Assembly (NCBI GenBank): GCA_045123995.1
Contig: JBGVKY010000026.1
Coordinates: 62,001-126,000 of the forward strand
Direction of reading: 5' to 3'
Length of the DNA stretch: 64,000 nt
DNA from: HGM11501 sp045123995
GTDB taxonomy: Bacteria > Bacillota > Clostridia > CAKSNL01 > HGM11501
Every line of letters begins with the position of its first letter. The stretch's first letter is position 1. The notes below the pieces were generated by a model. That model was given only the letters and a program-made list of their open reading frames with translations. It made no database searches and had not been told where the DNA came from. Shown in pieces: positions 15,824 through 24,696 of this stretch. The position numbers were made by a program, and so were the translations under genes.

Positions 15824-17837
15824 TAAAAGCATTATAAAATCCGACCTTAAGCGTTTTTGGTATCTTGCGGTATTAAATACCCTCGTAACTTTCTTTTCAG
15901 GCACGTTTTTGGTTATGGACAGATTTTTATACGGAAGGCAAAATCCCCAAAGATTAACAAATCTTCCCGGTGATTTTTACTTCGCCATGATTTTTGGTAT
16001 GATCTTTGCCCTCCTAACCACCGTGGCAGTATTTTCCTACTTAAATAAATCAAATCAGGCAGCATTCTGCCACGCTTTTCCTATAAAGAGAAAATGTCAC
16101 TATCTTTCGCATCTTACATCTGTTGTCATACTGATATCGGCATCGGGGATATTAAACTCTTTGGCATTATTCTTTTATACGTTAAATCATAATGTGGCAA
16201 AAAGCTTTACTCCTGACATAGCAATCAAGTTTTTTGTTGTTTACATGACCTATTCTCTTTTAGTAATGTCACTTACCGCATTTACCCAGATGCTTACGGG
16301 ACTTTCTAGTGCCTGCGTAGTATTAACAGCATGCTTTGTGGCAATACCTTTTGCCTTTGAAACTTTCATAAAAAGCTTTTTACAAACCCATGTATACGGC
16401 TATTTCGGAGAAAGCGAATATCTTACGGGAAAAATATTTTATCTTTCCTTTGAGAAGATTTTATCGGTAAGAATTTTAATATATTTAGCCCTGATTTTAG
16501 TATTTCTCCTTTTAGGCTATATACTTTATAAATTCAGAAAAATTGAATGCAACGGAGAAGTGGTAGCTTACATAAAAATGAGACCTGTATTTATATATAC
16601 CGTTGCTCTATTTACCGGCATGGCAAGCTATGCATATTTCGGCGGCTTTTATGGGGCGAACATCTTTTTTATGCTGCCTTTTGGTATACTCGGTATAATT
16701 ATTGCTTATATGCTCTCGAGAAAGAGCTTTAATTTAATAGGAGTACATAAACCTCTCATTATCTATACACTTTTTGTAATAGCGGTATTTTTGGTGGTTA
16801 AGCTTGATTTATCGGGATTTGAACGAAGAATGCCTGATATAGAAAACATTTCATCTGTTGAATTTCCGTCTATGAGTCACTATGATAAAGCAGGTTTTTA
16901 TCCTGAGGAAAAACGAACGGATTATGCTATTGAATACTTTTTATGTGACGATGTTTTTGACGGAAAATTCACCGAGTATGAAGATATAGAAAACATCTTA
17001 AAGCTTCATTCCTATAAAATAGAAATCAGAGATAAAAATCAGGGTCCTTCCTTAAGAATAAAATATAATCTTAAAAACGGAAAAACTATGGAAAGACGCT
17101 ATAATATAGATGTATATCAAGACAAAGAATATCTTGAAGATATATATAACAGTCAAAAAATGAGAGGTATTCTTTTCGAACTGGCAAACGGAACGAAAAA
17201 AGAACTTGTGGGTCTAGAAGTTTTTGATGACAGATTAAACTATGCTTTTGCATATTATCAGGGCGCAGGAAACTTAGAAGCGGAAAAAATAAAAGATGCT
17301 CTGATAAAGGATTTACTTGAAACTCCTTATGATGAATTGCCCGAAATATACCATCACGAGGGACTTTTCCCCACTAGCATAACCATGTCATTAAAGGTTG
17401 ACGGTCACTATCAGAATGAAGAATTTGAAGAAACTACGGCTACAAAACGTTTAAGCTATACAATTTATCCTACTTATAAAAACACCTGGAAAGTTCTTGA
17501 AGAATTGAATCTTACATCAAAGCTTCCGACATCTGACGATGTGCTTGAAATCGGCGTTAACATAAATGATTTCAATACCTCCTGGGATAACAAAGTAGTA
17601 ACCTATGAGGAAAGCGCTTATATTGAAGACTATAAGTATATGTATAAGATAACAGATAAAGAGACAATAAAAGAAATATACGAGTGGGCTTTATCCGACA
17701 AGGTTATATATCCCGAATTTGCCGAGGGGCACAAGAATGTGGATTTATATATAGTATTCAAGAACGGATACTTTTTAAATCATTCTTTCATATTTGACGA
17801 AACCATCTGGCCCGAACCCTTAAAAAATCTTAATTAG
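15798..17837 (+). CDS. ABC transporter permease with large C-terminal domain
   Basis: 679 residues. About nine hydrophobic segments in residues 15-350, including pairs around FYFAMIFGMIFALLTT and ILIYLALILVFLLLGY, then a hydrophilic region of more than 300 residues rich in acidic and aromatic residues, probably outside the cell. I recall similar C-termini annotated as DUF6449, which I cannot verify here. RBS AGGAGG lies inside the preceding ATPase gene. It completes a regulator-ATPase-permease operon. Confidence 0.82.
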   Translation: MLSKMSYLNKSIIKSDLKRFWYLAVLNTLVTFFSGTFLVMDRFLYGRQNPQRLTNLPGDFYFAMIFGMIFALLTTVAVFSYLNKSNQAAFCHAFPIKRKCHYLSHLTSVVILISASGILNSLALFFYTLNHNVAKSFTPDIAIKFFVVYMTYSLLVMSLTAFTQMLTGLSSACVVLTACFVAIPFAFETFIKSFLQTHVYGYFGESEYLTGKIFYLSFEKILSVRILIYLALILVFLLLGYILYKFRKIECNGEVVAYIKMRPVFIYTVALFTGMASYAYFGGFYGANIFFMLPFGILGIIIAYMLSRKSFNLIGVHKPLIIYTLFVIAVFLVVKLDLSGFERRMPDIENISSVEFPSMSHYDKAGFYPEEKRTDYAIEYFLCDDVFDGKFTEYEDIENILKLHSYKIEIRDKNQGPSLRIKYNLKNGKTMERRYNIDVYQDKEYLEDIYNSQKMRGILFELANGTKKELVGLEVFDDRLNYAFAYYQGAGNLEAEKIKDALIKDLLETPYDELPEIYHHEGLFPTSITMSLKVDGHYQNEEFEETTATKRLSYTIYPTYKNTWKVLEELNLTSKLPTSDDVLEIGVNINDFNTSWDNKVVTYEESAYIEDYKYMYKITDKETIKEIYEWALSDKVIYPEFAEGHKNVDLYIVFKNGYFLNHSFIFDETIWPEPLKNLN

Positions 17838-17899
17838 GCATAAAAATCTTACCTTCTGCATATATAGTTAAAGACTTAACAAATGTGGGAGGTAAGAAA

Positions 17900-18514
17900 A
17901 TGGCAAATGAGAACAACATCGTAAAACTTGAAGGAACCATGACAGAAGAACCGGAATTAAGCCATAGAGTTTACGGCGAGGGATTTTATAAGACTGTCTT
18001 ATCAGTTCCTAGATTATCAGAGTCTCTGGATTTGATTCCTGTAACAGTATCAGAAAGGCTATTGGCAGGGAATTTTGCCGAGGTCGGCGGTAAATATTAT
18101 ATAGAGGGAGAGTTTCGGTCTTATAATAATTATTCTGACGAAGGAAGCAAGCTTAAGCTTACGGTTTTTGCAAAAACGTTCTCAGAGGCTTTTCCAGAAG
18201 ATAATAATGAACCTAACGACATATTTTTAGATGGTTATTTGTGCAAGGAACCTACATACAGACAAACACCTTTCGGAAGAGAAATTGCCGATATGCTGCT
18301 GGCGGTAAACAGAGCCTATGGTAAATCAGATTATATTCCGCTTATCGCATGGAGCAGAAATGCCAGATTTTGTTCTACATTGCCTGTGGGAACTCATCTT
18401 AGGGTTTACGGAAGAATTCAGTCAAGACAGTACCAAAAGAAACTGGAGGAAGAAGTTTTAACAAAAACCGCATACGAAGTATCCGTATCGAAACTCGAAA
18501 TAGCAGAAGATTAA
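17900..18514 (+). CDS. SSB-like protein with two OB-fold repeats
   Basis: 204 residues resembling single-stranded DNA-binding proteins: two OB-like halves, IVKLEGTMTEEPELSHRV (1-95) and IFLDGYLCKEPTYRQTPFG (about 105-200). The second has the SSB-like VNRAYGKSDYIPLIAW and GTHLRVYGRIQSR. It lacks the acidic SSB tail, so it is unlikely to be the main replication SSB. The ATG at 17900 has GGGAGGT six bases upstream. The leader can pair TCTTACCT (17847-17854) with AGGTAAGA (17890-17897), covering the ribosome site. Confidence 0.78.
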   Translation: MANENNIVKLEGTMTEEPELSHRVYGEGFYKTVLSVPRLSESLDLIPVTVSERLLAGNFAEVGGKYYIEGEFRSYNNYSDEGSKLKLTVFAKTFSEAFPEDNNEPNDIFLDGYLCKEPTYRQTPFGREIADMLLAVNRAYGKSDYIPLIAWSRNARFCSTLPVGTHLRVYGRIQSRQYQKKLEEEVLTKTAYEVSVSKLEIAED

Positions 18515-18557
18515 AAAAGAGGATGTAAAAAACTTGGTTTTTTACATCCTCTTTTTT
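18513..18557. terminator. Bidirectional terminator
   Basis: A 21-bp stem (18513-18533 with 18537-18557) with loop TTG, A-rich then T-rich, between the SSB-like gene and the convergent small gene, whose stop codon lies at its edge. Confidence 0.9.
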
Positions 18558-18696
18558 ATGATGGAGGTAACTGTTCAGGCGTTGTCCCGATTTTAGGAGT
18601 AGCAGTCCCCTCGTTGGTATAGTTGTTATCACGGGCAATTTTATTTATAGGAGGTGTTGTGCGACCGTGCTTTTTGGGTAATTTCTTTTTAGACAT
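18556..18696 (-). CDS. Hypothetical 46-residue basic, Pro/Thr-rich protein
   Basis: Too short for usual gene calling. The ATG at 18696 follows a strong GAGAGGAG site seven bases upstream. The product begins MSKKKLPKKHGRTTPPINK and ends GTTPEQLPPS: a Lys-rich head, then Asn, Thr and Pro with no membrane segment. The stop lies against a long bidirectional terminator. It sits between an OB-fold gene and the germination operon. Function unknown; small basic spore or DNA-associated protein is only a guess. Confidence 0.6.
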   Translation of the reverse strand: MSKKKLPKKHGRTTPPINKIARDNNYTNEGTATPKIGTTPEQLPPS

Positions 18697-18820
18697 AAGT
18701 TTCTCCTCTCAGGGATTTATTTTTATTTTATTTTTTGCGGGTTTTCGAGGTTTTATTCCCATAGTATAAAATTCCAAGCTATGGCAAAAATAAACATAAA
18801 ACCTATAAAGGGAGATTTTT

Positions 18821-20404
18821 ATGTTTTTATCTAAAATTTTTACTTTTACTCCGCCTTCAGAAGAAGACGATTTTGTCATACTAGGGACAGGTTCTTCCAT
18901 AAAGGAAAAAGAAGACATAAAAGTTTCTTCTTGCCTTAAAGAAAATATGGACTATCTTGATAGTGTTTTCAAAAAAGATAAATCCTATGATGTAAAATCA
19001 AGAGAGTTTTTTATAAAAATGGGGAGATTCAAGGTCAATGCCGCCATATATTTCATTGACGGACTGGTTTCTAATACCAGCGTAAATGATGCTATTTTAA
19101 CACCCTTAATGATTGAATCGGAAAAAATAAAAGAAAAGGATTACGATAGCGTTTTTAACTCACTGGTGCCCCAGAATCAGGTTAAAAAATCGGAAGATAT
19201 GAAAGATATAATAGAAGAAATATGCTATGGAACATGCGCACTTTTCATTGACGGTTATAGTGAGGCGATATTGCCTCAGGTAATAGGCTGGGAAAAAAGA
19301 GGTGTAGACGAACCTAAAACTGAACCTGCCATTTTTGGTCCCAACCAGGCATTTAATGAAACTTTGAAGGTAAATACCTCCATGATGAGAAAAATGATCC
19401 GCTCTCCCGAGCTGGTTATTGAAAATATAACCGTAGGGGAGGTTGCTAAATGTAACTGTGCCGTTTTATATATGGAGAATATAACAAATCAGTCATTAGT
19501 AAAAGAAGTGAAAAAACGGATAGAAGGGCTTAAAGTCGACCACATTATAAGCTCGGGAGAGCTTATGCAGTTTATAGAAAACAACAGTTTCATAACGCTA
19601 CCGCAGATTATATCCACAGAAAGGCCTGACAGATGTGTGAAAAGCATTATGTCCGGAAGGGTAGTGGTATTGGTGGATAATTCTCCTCTGGCACTTATCA
19701 TGCCGGCAACTGTTTTTGAACTTACAGAATCGGCAGAAGACGTATATTTAAGGCCTGCATATGCACTTTTGGTAAAAAGCATAAGATATCTTGGGATTTT
19801 ACTTTCTATCTACCTTCCTGGTATTTATATAGCTGCAATAACGTATCATACCACGATTTTTCCCACGGGAATGTTAACCACTATAATGAGGGCTGGAAGA
19901 AAAGTCCCCTTCGATTCGGTGACAGAGCTTGTAGTAATGGTTATAGCGTTTGAAATTGTTAGGGAAGCAAGTTCCAGAGTTCCGGGATTTTTGGGGTCAA
20001 GCCTCGGCATAATAGGGCCCTTGGTTTTAGGACAGGCTAGTATAAGTGCCAATATAGTAAGTCCGGTCATGCTTATTGTTTTTTCCATAGCAACCATAGG
20101 TTCTTTTGTTACCCCTAATTTTTCAATGGCGTTTTCGGGCAGAGTATTAAATATAATCTATATAATTCTTGGCAGCACGGGAGGATTTTTAGGGATAGCC
20201 GTTGGAATTTTCTGCCAAATGATGCTGTGGCATGAAACTAAATCTTTTGGCGTAAATATGATTTTACCCTTTTCCGAGAAGCAAAGCTTAATTCCTGAGC
20301 CTCTAAAGGTAACGCCTATATGGAAGCATGAAACAAGGCCGGGTTACCTCAAAACAAAAAGAATTAAGGAACAGGCTCATATAAGCAGACCTTGGAAGAA
20401 ATGA
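18821..20404 (+). CDS. GerA-family germinant receptor A subunit
   Basis: 527 residues. A soluble N-terminal part of about 290 residues (FFIKMGRFKVNAAIYFIDGL, GTCALFIDGYSEAILPQ, VEKs typical of the family) precedes about five membrane helices from residue 320 (LLSIYLPGIYIAAITYHTT, ASSRVPGFLGSSLGIIGP, SFVTPNFSMAFSGR). It sits in the spore inner membrane with B and C subunits and senses nutrients. RBS AAAGGGAG. It starts the four-gene ger operon. The GerKA or GerAA type cannot be resolved. Confidence 0.95.
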   Translation: MFLSKIFTFTPPSEEDDFVILGTGSSIKEKEDIKVSSCLKENMDYLDSVFKKDKSYDVKSREFFIKMGRFKVNAAIYFIDGLVSNTSVNDAILTPLMIESEKIKEKDYDSVFNSLVPQNQVKKSEDMKDIIEEICYGTCALFIDGYSEAILPQVIGWEKRGVDEPKTEPAIFGPNQAFNETLKVNTSMMRKMIRSPELVIENITVGEVAKCNCAVLYMENITNQSLVKEVKKRIEGLKVDHIISSGELMQFIENNSFITLPQIISTERPDRCVKSIMSGRVVVLVDNSPLALIMPATVFELTESAEDVYLRPAYALLVKSIRYLGILLSIYLPGIYIAAITYHTTIFPTGMLTTIMRAGRKVPFDSVTELVVMVIAFEIVREASSRVPGFLGSSLGIIGPLVLGQASISANIVSPVMLIVFSIATIGSFVTPNFSMAFSGRVLNIIYIILGSTGGFLGIAVGIFCQMMLWHETKSFGVNMILPFSEKQSLIPEPLKVTPIWKHETRPGYLKTKRIKEQAHISRPWKK

Positions 20405-20414
20405 GGGGTTGATT

Positions 20415-21458
20415 TTGAAAATAAAAAATAAAACCTTGCTATTTGCAACGGTTAACTTTGTAACTGTAAAAATATTTACTTTTACAAGTCAAAGTATTAT
20501 TGATGCAGGCCAAAACAGTGCTTGGATTATGGTTATATTGAATACTTTTATAAACGCTTTTTTGTTTTATATTATATATCGGCTTTTTTTGAGAAGCGGA
20601 AAGAAAGATATTTTTTCCATCATGACGCCTTTTTTAAGGAAGACTTTTTCTGTTTTGGTATTTTCATACTTTATTTTTACCGCGGGAATTACCCTAAGGC
20701 TTTTAATTCAGGGAGTAATAAGGAACTTTATGCCCGAATCTCCGTCGCTATTTATTTCTTCTTTTTTTATAATTGCAATAATTTATGGAGCCACAAAGGG
20801 GATAAATTCAAATCTTTCCCTTTCGTTAGTTATAGCACCATTACTGGCCTTTACCATAATTGTTTCTGTGGTAATGCTTCCTTATTATGATTTTACCAAT
20901 TTATTTCCGATTTTAGGGGAGAATAATTTTTATATAAAATCTATTTATGCATTTAACTATTTTTCTGATTTTTTGATATTTATACTTTTGATGCCTTATA
21001 TTGAAAATAAAGGAAACTTCCTTAAAACTGGGCTTTGGGCTATATTTGTTTCCGGTGCGGTGTGCCTTTTGGTAGTCCTTTGCCAGATTTTATCAATCCC
21101 TTTGGAGAAAGAGGTTTTTTCGCCTTTTTACTATATGGTTACGTTTTTATCAGGAAGCAGAAGCCCTATAAATTTTGTGAAAATATTCAAGCTTTTATTT
21201 CTTTTTAATTTTCTTTTGTATTTTTCCACAGCAACAGCTCTTGCAACGTATACATTGAAAAGAGGGTTTTCAATAAAATATGAAAAAAAGCTTGTGGGAG
21301 TATGCGCACTTTTGATTTTACTGACAGAAGAGGTTTTGCAGGGCTCTTGTGTTTTTCTGGATGTGTATACTGTATTTTATAAGTATTCCTTTATTATCTT
21401 TCCTTTGATTCCGTTGCTTTCTTATGCCTTTACTAAAAAGAAGGGGATTGAAAAATGA
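20415..21458 (+). CDS. GerB-family germinant receptor B subunit (permease-like)
   Basis: 347 residues with about ten membrane helices, of the amino acid permease-like spore germination family. It opens LKIKNKTLLFATVNFVTVKIF; a mid-protein helix-rich part includes FFIIAIIYGATKGINSN and the end is YAFTKKKGIEK. Starts are non-ATG: the TTG at 20415 lies six bases after GAGGGG, with another TTG at 20409. It overlaps the C-subunit gene by four bases. Confidence 0.92.
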   Translation: MKIKNKTLLFATVNFVTVKIFTFTSQSIIDAGQNSAWIMVILNTFINAFLFYIIYRLFLRSGKKDIFSIMTPFLRKTFSVLVFSYFIFTAGITLRLLIQGVIRNFMPESPSLFISSFFIIAIIYGATKGINSNLSLSLVIAPLLAFTIIVSVVMLPYYDFTNLFPILGENNFYIKSIYAFNYFSDFLIFILLMPYIENKGNFLKTGLWAIFVSGAVCLLVVLCQILSIPLEKEVFSPFYYMVTFLSGSRSPINFVKIFKLLFLFNFLLYFSTATALATYTLKRGFSIKYEKKLVGVCALLILLTEEVLQGSCVFLDVYTVFYKYSFIIFPLIPLLSYAFTKKKGIEK

Positions 21459-22681
21459 AATATTATATAGTTTTTATTATATTGCTTTCAATTTTCCTGG
21501 TATCTACCGGCGGTTTCTATGATGCAAAAGAGATTTCTGATACCGTTTCGGTTGTAGCTATGGCTATAGATAAAGGAGAAAATATGCCACTTAGGGTCTC
21601 GTTTCATATTGAAAGTGCAGGAGGAAAGGAAGGGGAAGAAGAAAAGAAAGGCGGAGAAGAAAAAGAAGGTGAGAACAAAAAAAGCAAAGATGTTGTTGCT
21701 GTAGAAGCTCCTACTATTTTATCAGCATTCGCCAGAGCCAACAGTGTAAACAGCTTGGATTTAAATGTTGACAACGTGAAAATGGTGATTTTTTCTAAAG
21801 AACTGGCTGAAGAAGGTATATTTTTGCCCGTTAAAGAGCTGGCTTCTTCAACGGAGTTTCAGAACAATGCCTATCTTTCAGTAGCAAAAGGGAAAGCAGA
21901 GGATGTACTAAATAATGTTACTCCTGAGGACGAGGAGTATCTTTCTGTTTACTATGAAAAGATAATTTTTAGACATTACAGTTCTGCTACCAGGAATTTT
22001 CTTTTGAGCGAGACTTATTTCTCTCTTATAGAGGAAGATGGTGGAGATTTTCTTCTTCCTTTGGTATCAGTAAGAAAAAAAGACGGCTTCGAAAACTCAT
22101 TTAGTGACGATGTAAGTTCGAACCTGACAGCAGGGATGATACCTAAAGAATCTAAGCATAAAATCGAATTTTTAGGTGGTGCGGTGTTTTCGGAAGGGAA
22201 GCTTAAAGGATACCTTACGGAAAGCGAGATGCTTTCAGCAGGCTTTATAATGAGTTTTTTTGCTACAAGAGATATAAGTGTTGAATATCCTGAAAAATCG
22301 GGGAATTTTGTAACATTGAATTTAGAAGAACACTATAAAAGTAAAATGGATATAGAGGCAAAAGATAAAATGAAAACTTCGGTAAAGCTATACTTGAAAG
22401 GAACGTACGAATTTATTCCCGAGGGAAATTTCGATACATTTAGAAAAGACTTTCCCGAATACCTCAAAAAAACAATAAAAAAAGATGCCGAGGAAGTTAT
22501 AAAGAAATGTATTTTTAATTACAATGCAGATATTTTCGGTATAAAAAAAGAAGCTAAAAAAGAATTTTTAACCAAAGCGAAAATGGATGAATATAAGATT
22601 CCTGTAAAAATTAAAAGTGCAGAGTTTAATGTAGAGGTGAAGCTCAAAATGACAGAAAACGGGAGGTTTGCCGAAAGATGA
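21455..22681 (+). CDS. Ger(x)C-family germination protein without lipobox Cys
   Basis: 408 residues. N-terminal hydrophobic segment, then STGGFYDAKEISDTVSVVA and MAIDKG as in GerC proteins, which normally read TGCWD at this point. No Cys occurs in the first 40 residues, so diacylglycerol attachment is not possible by the usual route. A Glu/Lys/Gly-rich insertion lies at about 54-78. The C-terminal GerC domain (about 210-400) is intact. The 4-base overlaps with neighbours on both sides imply coupled translation. Confidence 0.92.
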   Translation: MKYYIVFIILLSIFLVSTGGFYDAKEISDTVSVVAMAIDKGENMPLRVSFHIESAGGKEGEEEKKGGEEKEGENKKSKDVVAVEAPTILSAFARANSVNSLDLNVDNVKMVIFSKELAEEGIFLPVKELASSTEFQNNAYLSVAKGKAEDVLNNVTPEDEEYLSVYYEKIIFRHYSSATRNFLLSETYFSLIEEDGGDFLLPLVSVRKKDGFENSFSDDVSSNLTAGMIPKESKHKIEFLGGAVFSEGKLKGYLTESEMLSAGFIMSFFATRDISVEYPEKSGNFVTLNLEEHYKSKMDIEAKDKMKTSVKLYLKGTYEFIPEGNFDTFRKDFPEYLKKTIKKDAEEVIKKCIFNYNADIFGIKKEAKKEFLTKAKMDEYKIPVKIKSAEFNVEVKLKMTENGRFAER

Positions 22682-22857
22682 TTATATTTGTTAAAATAGC
22701 TGAAATTCTTTTTATGGCACTTACCCTGATACGTACTGCGGTATACGGAATATGGACAATTAAAAACCGAAATGTTTCCGGTGGCATTTTTATTATTTTT
22801 TTGTGTATAACCTCAATAGCACTTTTTGTCATGACCCTTATAACCGATTACAGATAA
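22678..22857 (+). CDS. Small two-helix membrane protein of the ger operon (D-subunit-like)
   Basis: 59 residues, below usual gene-calling size. The ATG at 22678 overlaps the GerC stop by four bases. Two hydrophobic segments (about 3-27 and 36-54) flank a short basic loop WTIKNRNVSGG; the end is LITDYR. Bacillus germinant receptor operons often encode a small two-helix D subunit that modulates receptor activity, and size, topology and coupling match. Homology by sequence cannot be asserted here. Confidence 0.75.
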   Translation: MIIFVKIAEILFMALTLIRTAVYGIWTIKNRNVSGGIFIIFLCITSIALFVMTLITDYR

Positions 22858-22860
22858 TTC

Positions 22861-22889
22861 TTTACAAAAAAACAAAAATGTATTATAAT
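22861..22889 (+). promoter_or_regulatory. Sigma-A promoter of ruvX
   Basis: TTTACA (22861-22866), 17-base spacer, consensus TATAAT (22884-22889). Confidence 0.75.
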
Positions 22890-22892
22890 TTA

Positions 22893-22920
22893 TGCGGAGA
22901 GATTAGAAGATTTCTCCGCA
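22893..22920 (+). promoter_or_regulatory. Leader hairpin upstream of ruvX
   Basis: TGCGGAGA (22893-22900) pairs with TCTCCGCA (22913-22920), 8 bp with a 12-base loop, at the very 5-prime end of the predicted transcript. It may stabilise the mRNA or act as an attenuator; only a short T-rich run follows. Confidence 0.4.
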
Positions 22921-22946
22921 CAATTTTTGTGAAAAAGGGGATTTTT

Positions 22947-23357
22947 ATGAGAATAATGGGGATAGATTACGGTGATGTAAGAATAGGTATTGCCGTAAGT
23001 GATTTAACCGGAATGATTGCACAGGGAGTCGGAGTAATTTCAGGCAGAGACGAAGAAAAGCGTCTTTCAGAGCTTGATACATATATGAAAGAATACAACC
23101 CTGAAACTGTGGTGTTGGGCTATCCTTTGAATATGAACGGGACAAAAGGAGAGCGTGCTGAAAAATCAGAGGCTTTCAAGGATGTGTTAGTTAAAAAATA
23201 CAACGTTAATGTGGTTTTGTGGGACGAAAGACTTTCCTCTATGGCAGCACACCGTACATTGGAAGAAGCGGGAGTGAGCGGAAAGAAGCGCAAGGGTAAG
23301 GTTGATCCCCTTGCGGCAGCTTTTATACTTCAGGGATATTTGGACAGTAAGTTTTAA
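22947..23357 (+). CDS. ruvX: RuvX/YqgF Holliday junction resolvase-like nuclease
   Basis: 136 residues, the usual size. RNase H fold with catalytic Asp in MGIDYGDVRIGIAVSD, second acidic motif VVLWDERLSSM, third VDPLAAAFILQGYL, and LGYPLNMNGTKGERAEK between. The family is linked to resolution of recombination intermediates and 16S rRNA maturation. The ATG at 22947 follows AAAAAGGGGA; the frame extends upstream without a better site. It has its own promoter, separating it from the ger operon. Confidence 0.95.
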   Translation: MRIMGIDYGDVRIGIAVSDLTGMIAQGVGVISGRDEEKRLSELDTYMKEYNPETVVLGYPLNMNGTKGERAEKSEAFKDVLVKKYNVNVVLWDERLSSMAAHRTLEEAGVSGKKRKGKVDPLAAAFILQGYLDSKF

Positions 23358-23371
23358 TTTGGAGGATAAAA

Positions 23372-23896
23372 ATGCCTAATTTCAGAAAAGCAGAAGATAA
23401 GGATATAGATGAAGTAGTAAAGATTTACGAAGAAATACATACTTTAGAAGAACAAGGAATTACAAGTGTGGGATGGATTAGAGGTGTGTATCCCACTTAC
23501 GATACTGCTAATAATGCTTTTGGACGCGGAGATTTGTTTGTTGCGGAAAATGAAGGAAAAATAATAGGCTCTGCAATTATAAATAAAATACAGATGGATT
23601 CCTATAAAGAAGGAAAATGGCACTACGAAGCACCAGAAGACGAAGTTATGGTGCTTCACACTCTTGTTATTTCTCAGAAAGAAGCAAAAAAAGGATACGG
23701 AATGGAATTTGTGAAGTTTTATGAAGAATATGCTTTGTCACACGGCTGTAAACATTTAAGAATGGATACAAACGAGAAGAATCAAAGAGCAAGAACTTTG
23801 TATAAAAAACTGGGATATAACGAAATAGGCATAGTGGATTGTGTATTTAATGGGATAAAGGGTGTTGGCTTGGTTTTACTTGAGAAAAAACTTTAA
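23372..23896 (+). CDS. GNAT-family N-acetyltransferase
   Basis: 174 residues. N-terminal MPNFRKAEDKDIDEVVKI, the strand-4 segment VMVLHTLVISQKEAKKGYG with an acetyl-CoA-binding loop (QKEAKKGYG) that departs from the canonical QxxGxG/A, and the GNAT end CKHLRMDTNEKNQRARTLYK with KLGYNEIG. RBS TTTGGAGG. It follows ruvX by 14 bases. Substrate unknown. Confidence 0.88.
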   Translation: MPNFRKAEDKDIDEVVKIYEEIHTLEEQGITSVGWIRGVYPTYDTANNAFGRGDLFVAENEGKIIGSAIINKIQMDSYKEGKWHYEAPEDEVMVLHTLVISQKEAKKGYGMEFVKFYEEYALSHGCKHLRMDTNEKNQRARTLYKKLGYNEIGIVDCVFNGIKGVGLVLLEKKL

Positions 23897-23924
23897 TACT
23901 TTTGAAGGCTGAAAGGAGTCGGAT

Positions 23925-24692
23925 ATGTCTGAGTTTTTATTTTTGGGAACAGGAGCAGCAGACTGGGATATTTCTGACAAAAAGAATTTTGTAAGAAGGC
24001 ATTCTGCAGCTTTGGTAAATTATAATCTTATGATAGATTGTGGAAGACATATATTTGATTTTGAAGAGAGTTTTGGAAAAGAAAATCTCTATGATAACAT
24101 CAAAGATGTAATTATAACACATCCTCATGGAGATCATGTTTCTAAAGATTCAATACTTAAGCTGTCGAAAAAAAGAAAGTTTAATTTGTGGTGCGACAGA
24201 AAAATTGCAGAACTCGTGGGAAAGCATCCTAATATTGAAATCCATATATTAAATGCGTTCAAAGAAGAAAAAATCGGCGAATATAAAGTAATTCCCCTTA
24301 TGGCGAACCACAGCGTTGTGACCAATGAAAATTCGACAGCTTTTCACTACATAATAGAAACTTATGATGGGAAAAAGATTTTTTACGGACTTGACGGAGC
24401 TTGGTTTTTAAGACCATCGTGGGAGGAAATGAAGAAACATAAGTTTGACATCATGGTATTCGACTGCACAGTGGGAGAGGGGGAGGACTGGAGACTTTTT
24501 GAGCATAACACCATCCCTATGCTGAGGCTTATGACAAATGAGATAAAAAGACAGAATATGTTGTCGGAAAATGGTAAACTTATAGCTTCTCATATGGCAA
24601 AAAGCTTACACGGCACTCATGAAGAAACCGAAAGTATACTCGGGGAGTTTGATATGACAGCGGCTTACGACGGGCTATTACTTTCGTTTTAA
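23925..24692 (+). CDS. Metallo-beta-lactamase-fold hydrolase (PhnP-like)
   Basis: 255 residues. Metal motif ITHPHGDHVSKDS, the conserved Asp and Gly at LMIDCGRHIFDF, later His in LMANHSVVTNENSTAFHY, ASHMAKSLHG near the end. The FLGTGAADW opening is like PhnP/YcbJ-type phosphodiesterases and RNase Z relatives. It follows the GNAT gene behind GAAAGGAG. Substrate unknown. Confidence 0.85.
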   Translation: MSEFLFLGTGAADWDISDKKNFVRRHSAALVNYNLMIDCGRHIFDFEESFGKENLYDNIKDVIITHPHGDHVSKDSILKLSKKRKFNLWCDRKIAELVGKHPNIEIHILNAFKEEKIGEYKVIPLMANHSVVTNENSTAFHYIIETYDGKKIFYGLDGAWFLRPSWEEMKKHKFDIMVFDCTVGEGEDWRLFEHNTIPMLRLMTNEIKRQNMLSENGKLIASHMAKSLHGTHEETESILGEFDMTAAYDGLLLSF

Positions 24693-24696
24693 CTAA

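Noticed and set aside
18399..18638. 79-residue minus-strand frame
   Set aside because: It crosses a terminator and covers the SSB-like gene; the 46-residue frame with a proper ribosome site is the better candidate on this strand.
18737..18766. Sigma-G promoter upstream of the ger operon
   Set aside because: CATAGTA at 18760-18766 resembles a forespore -10 element, but no matching -35 was found.
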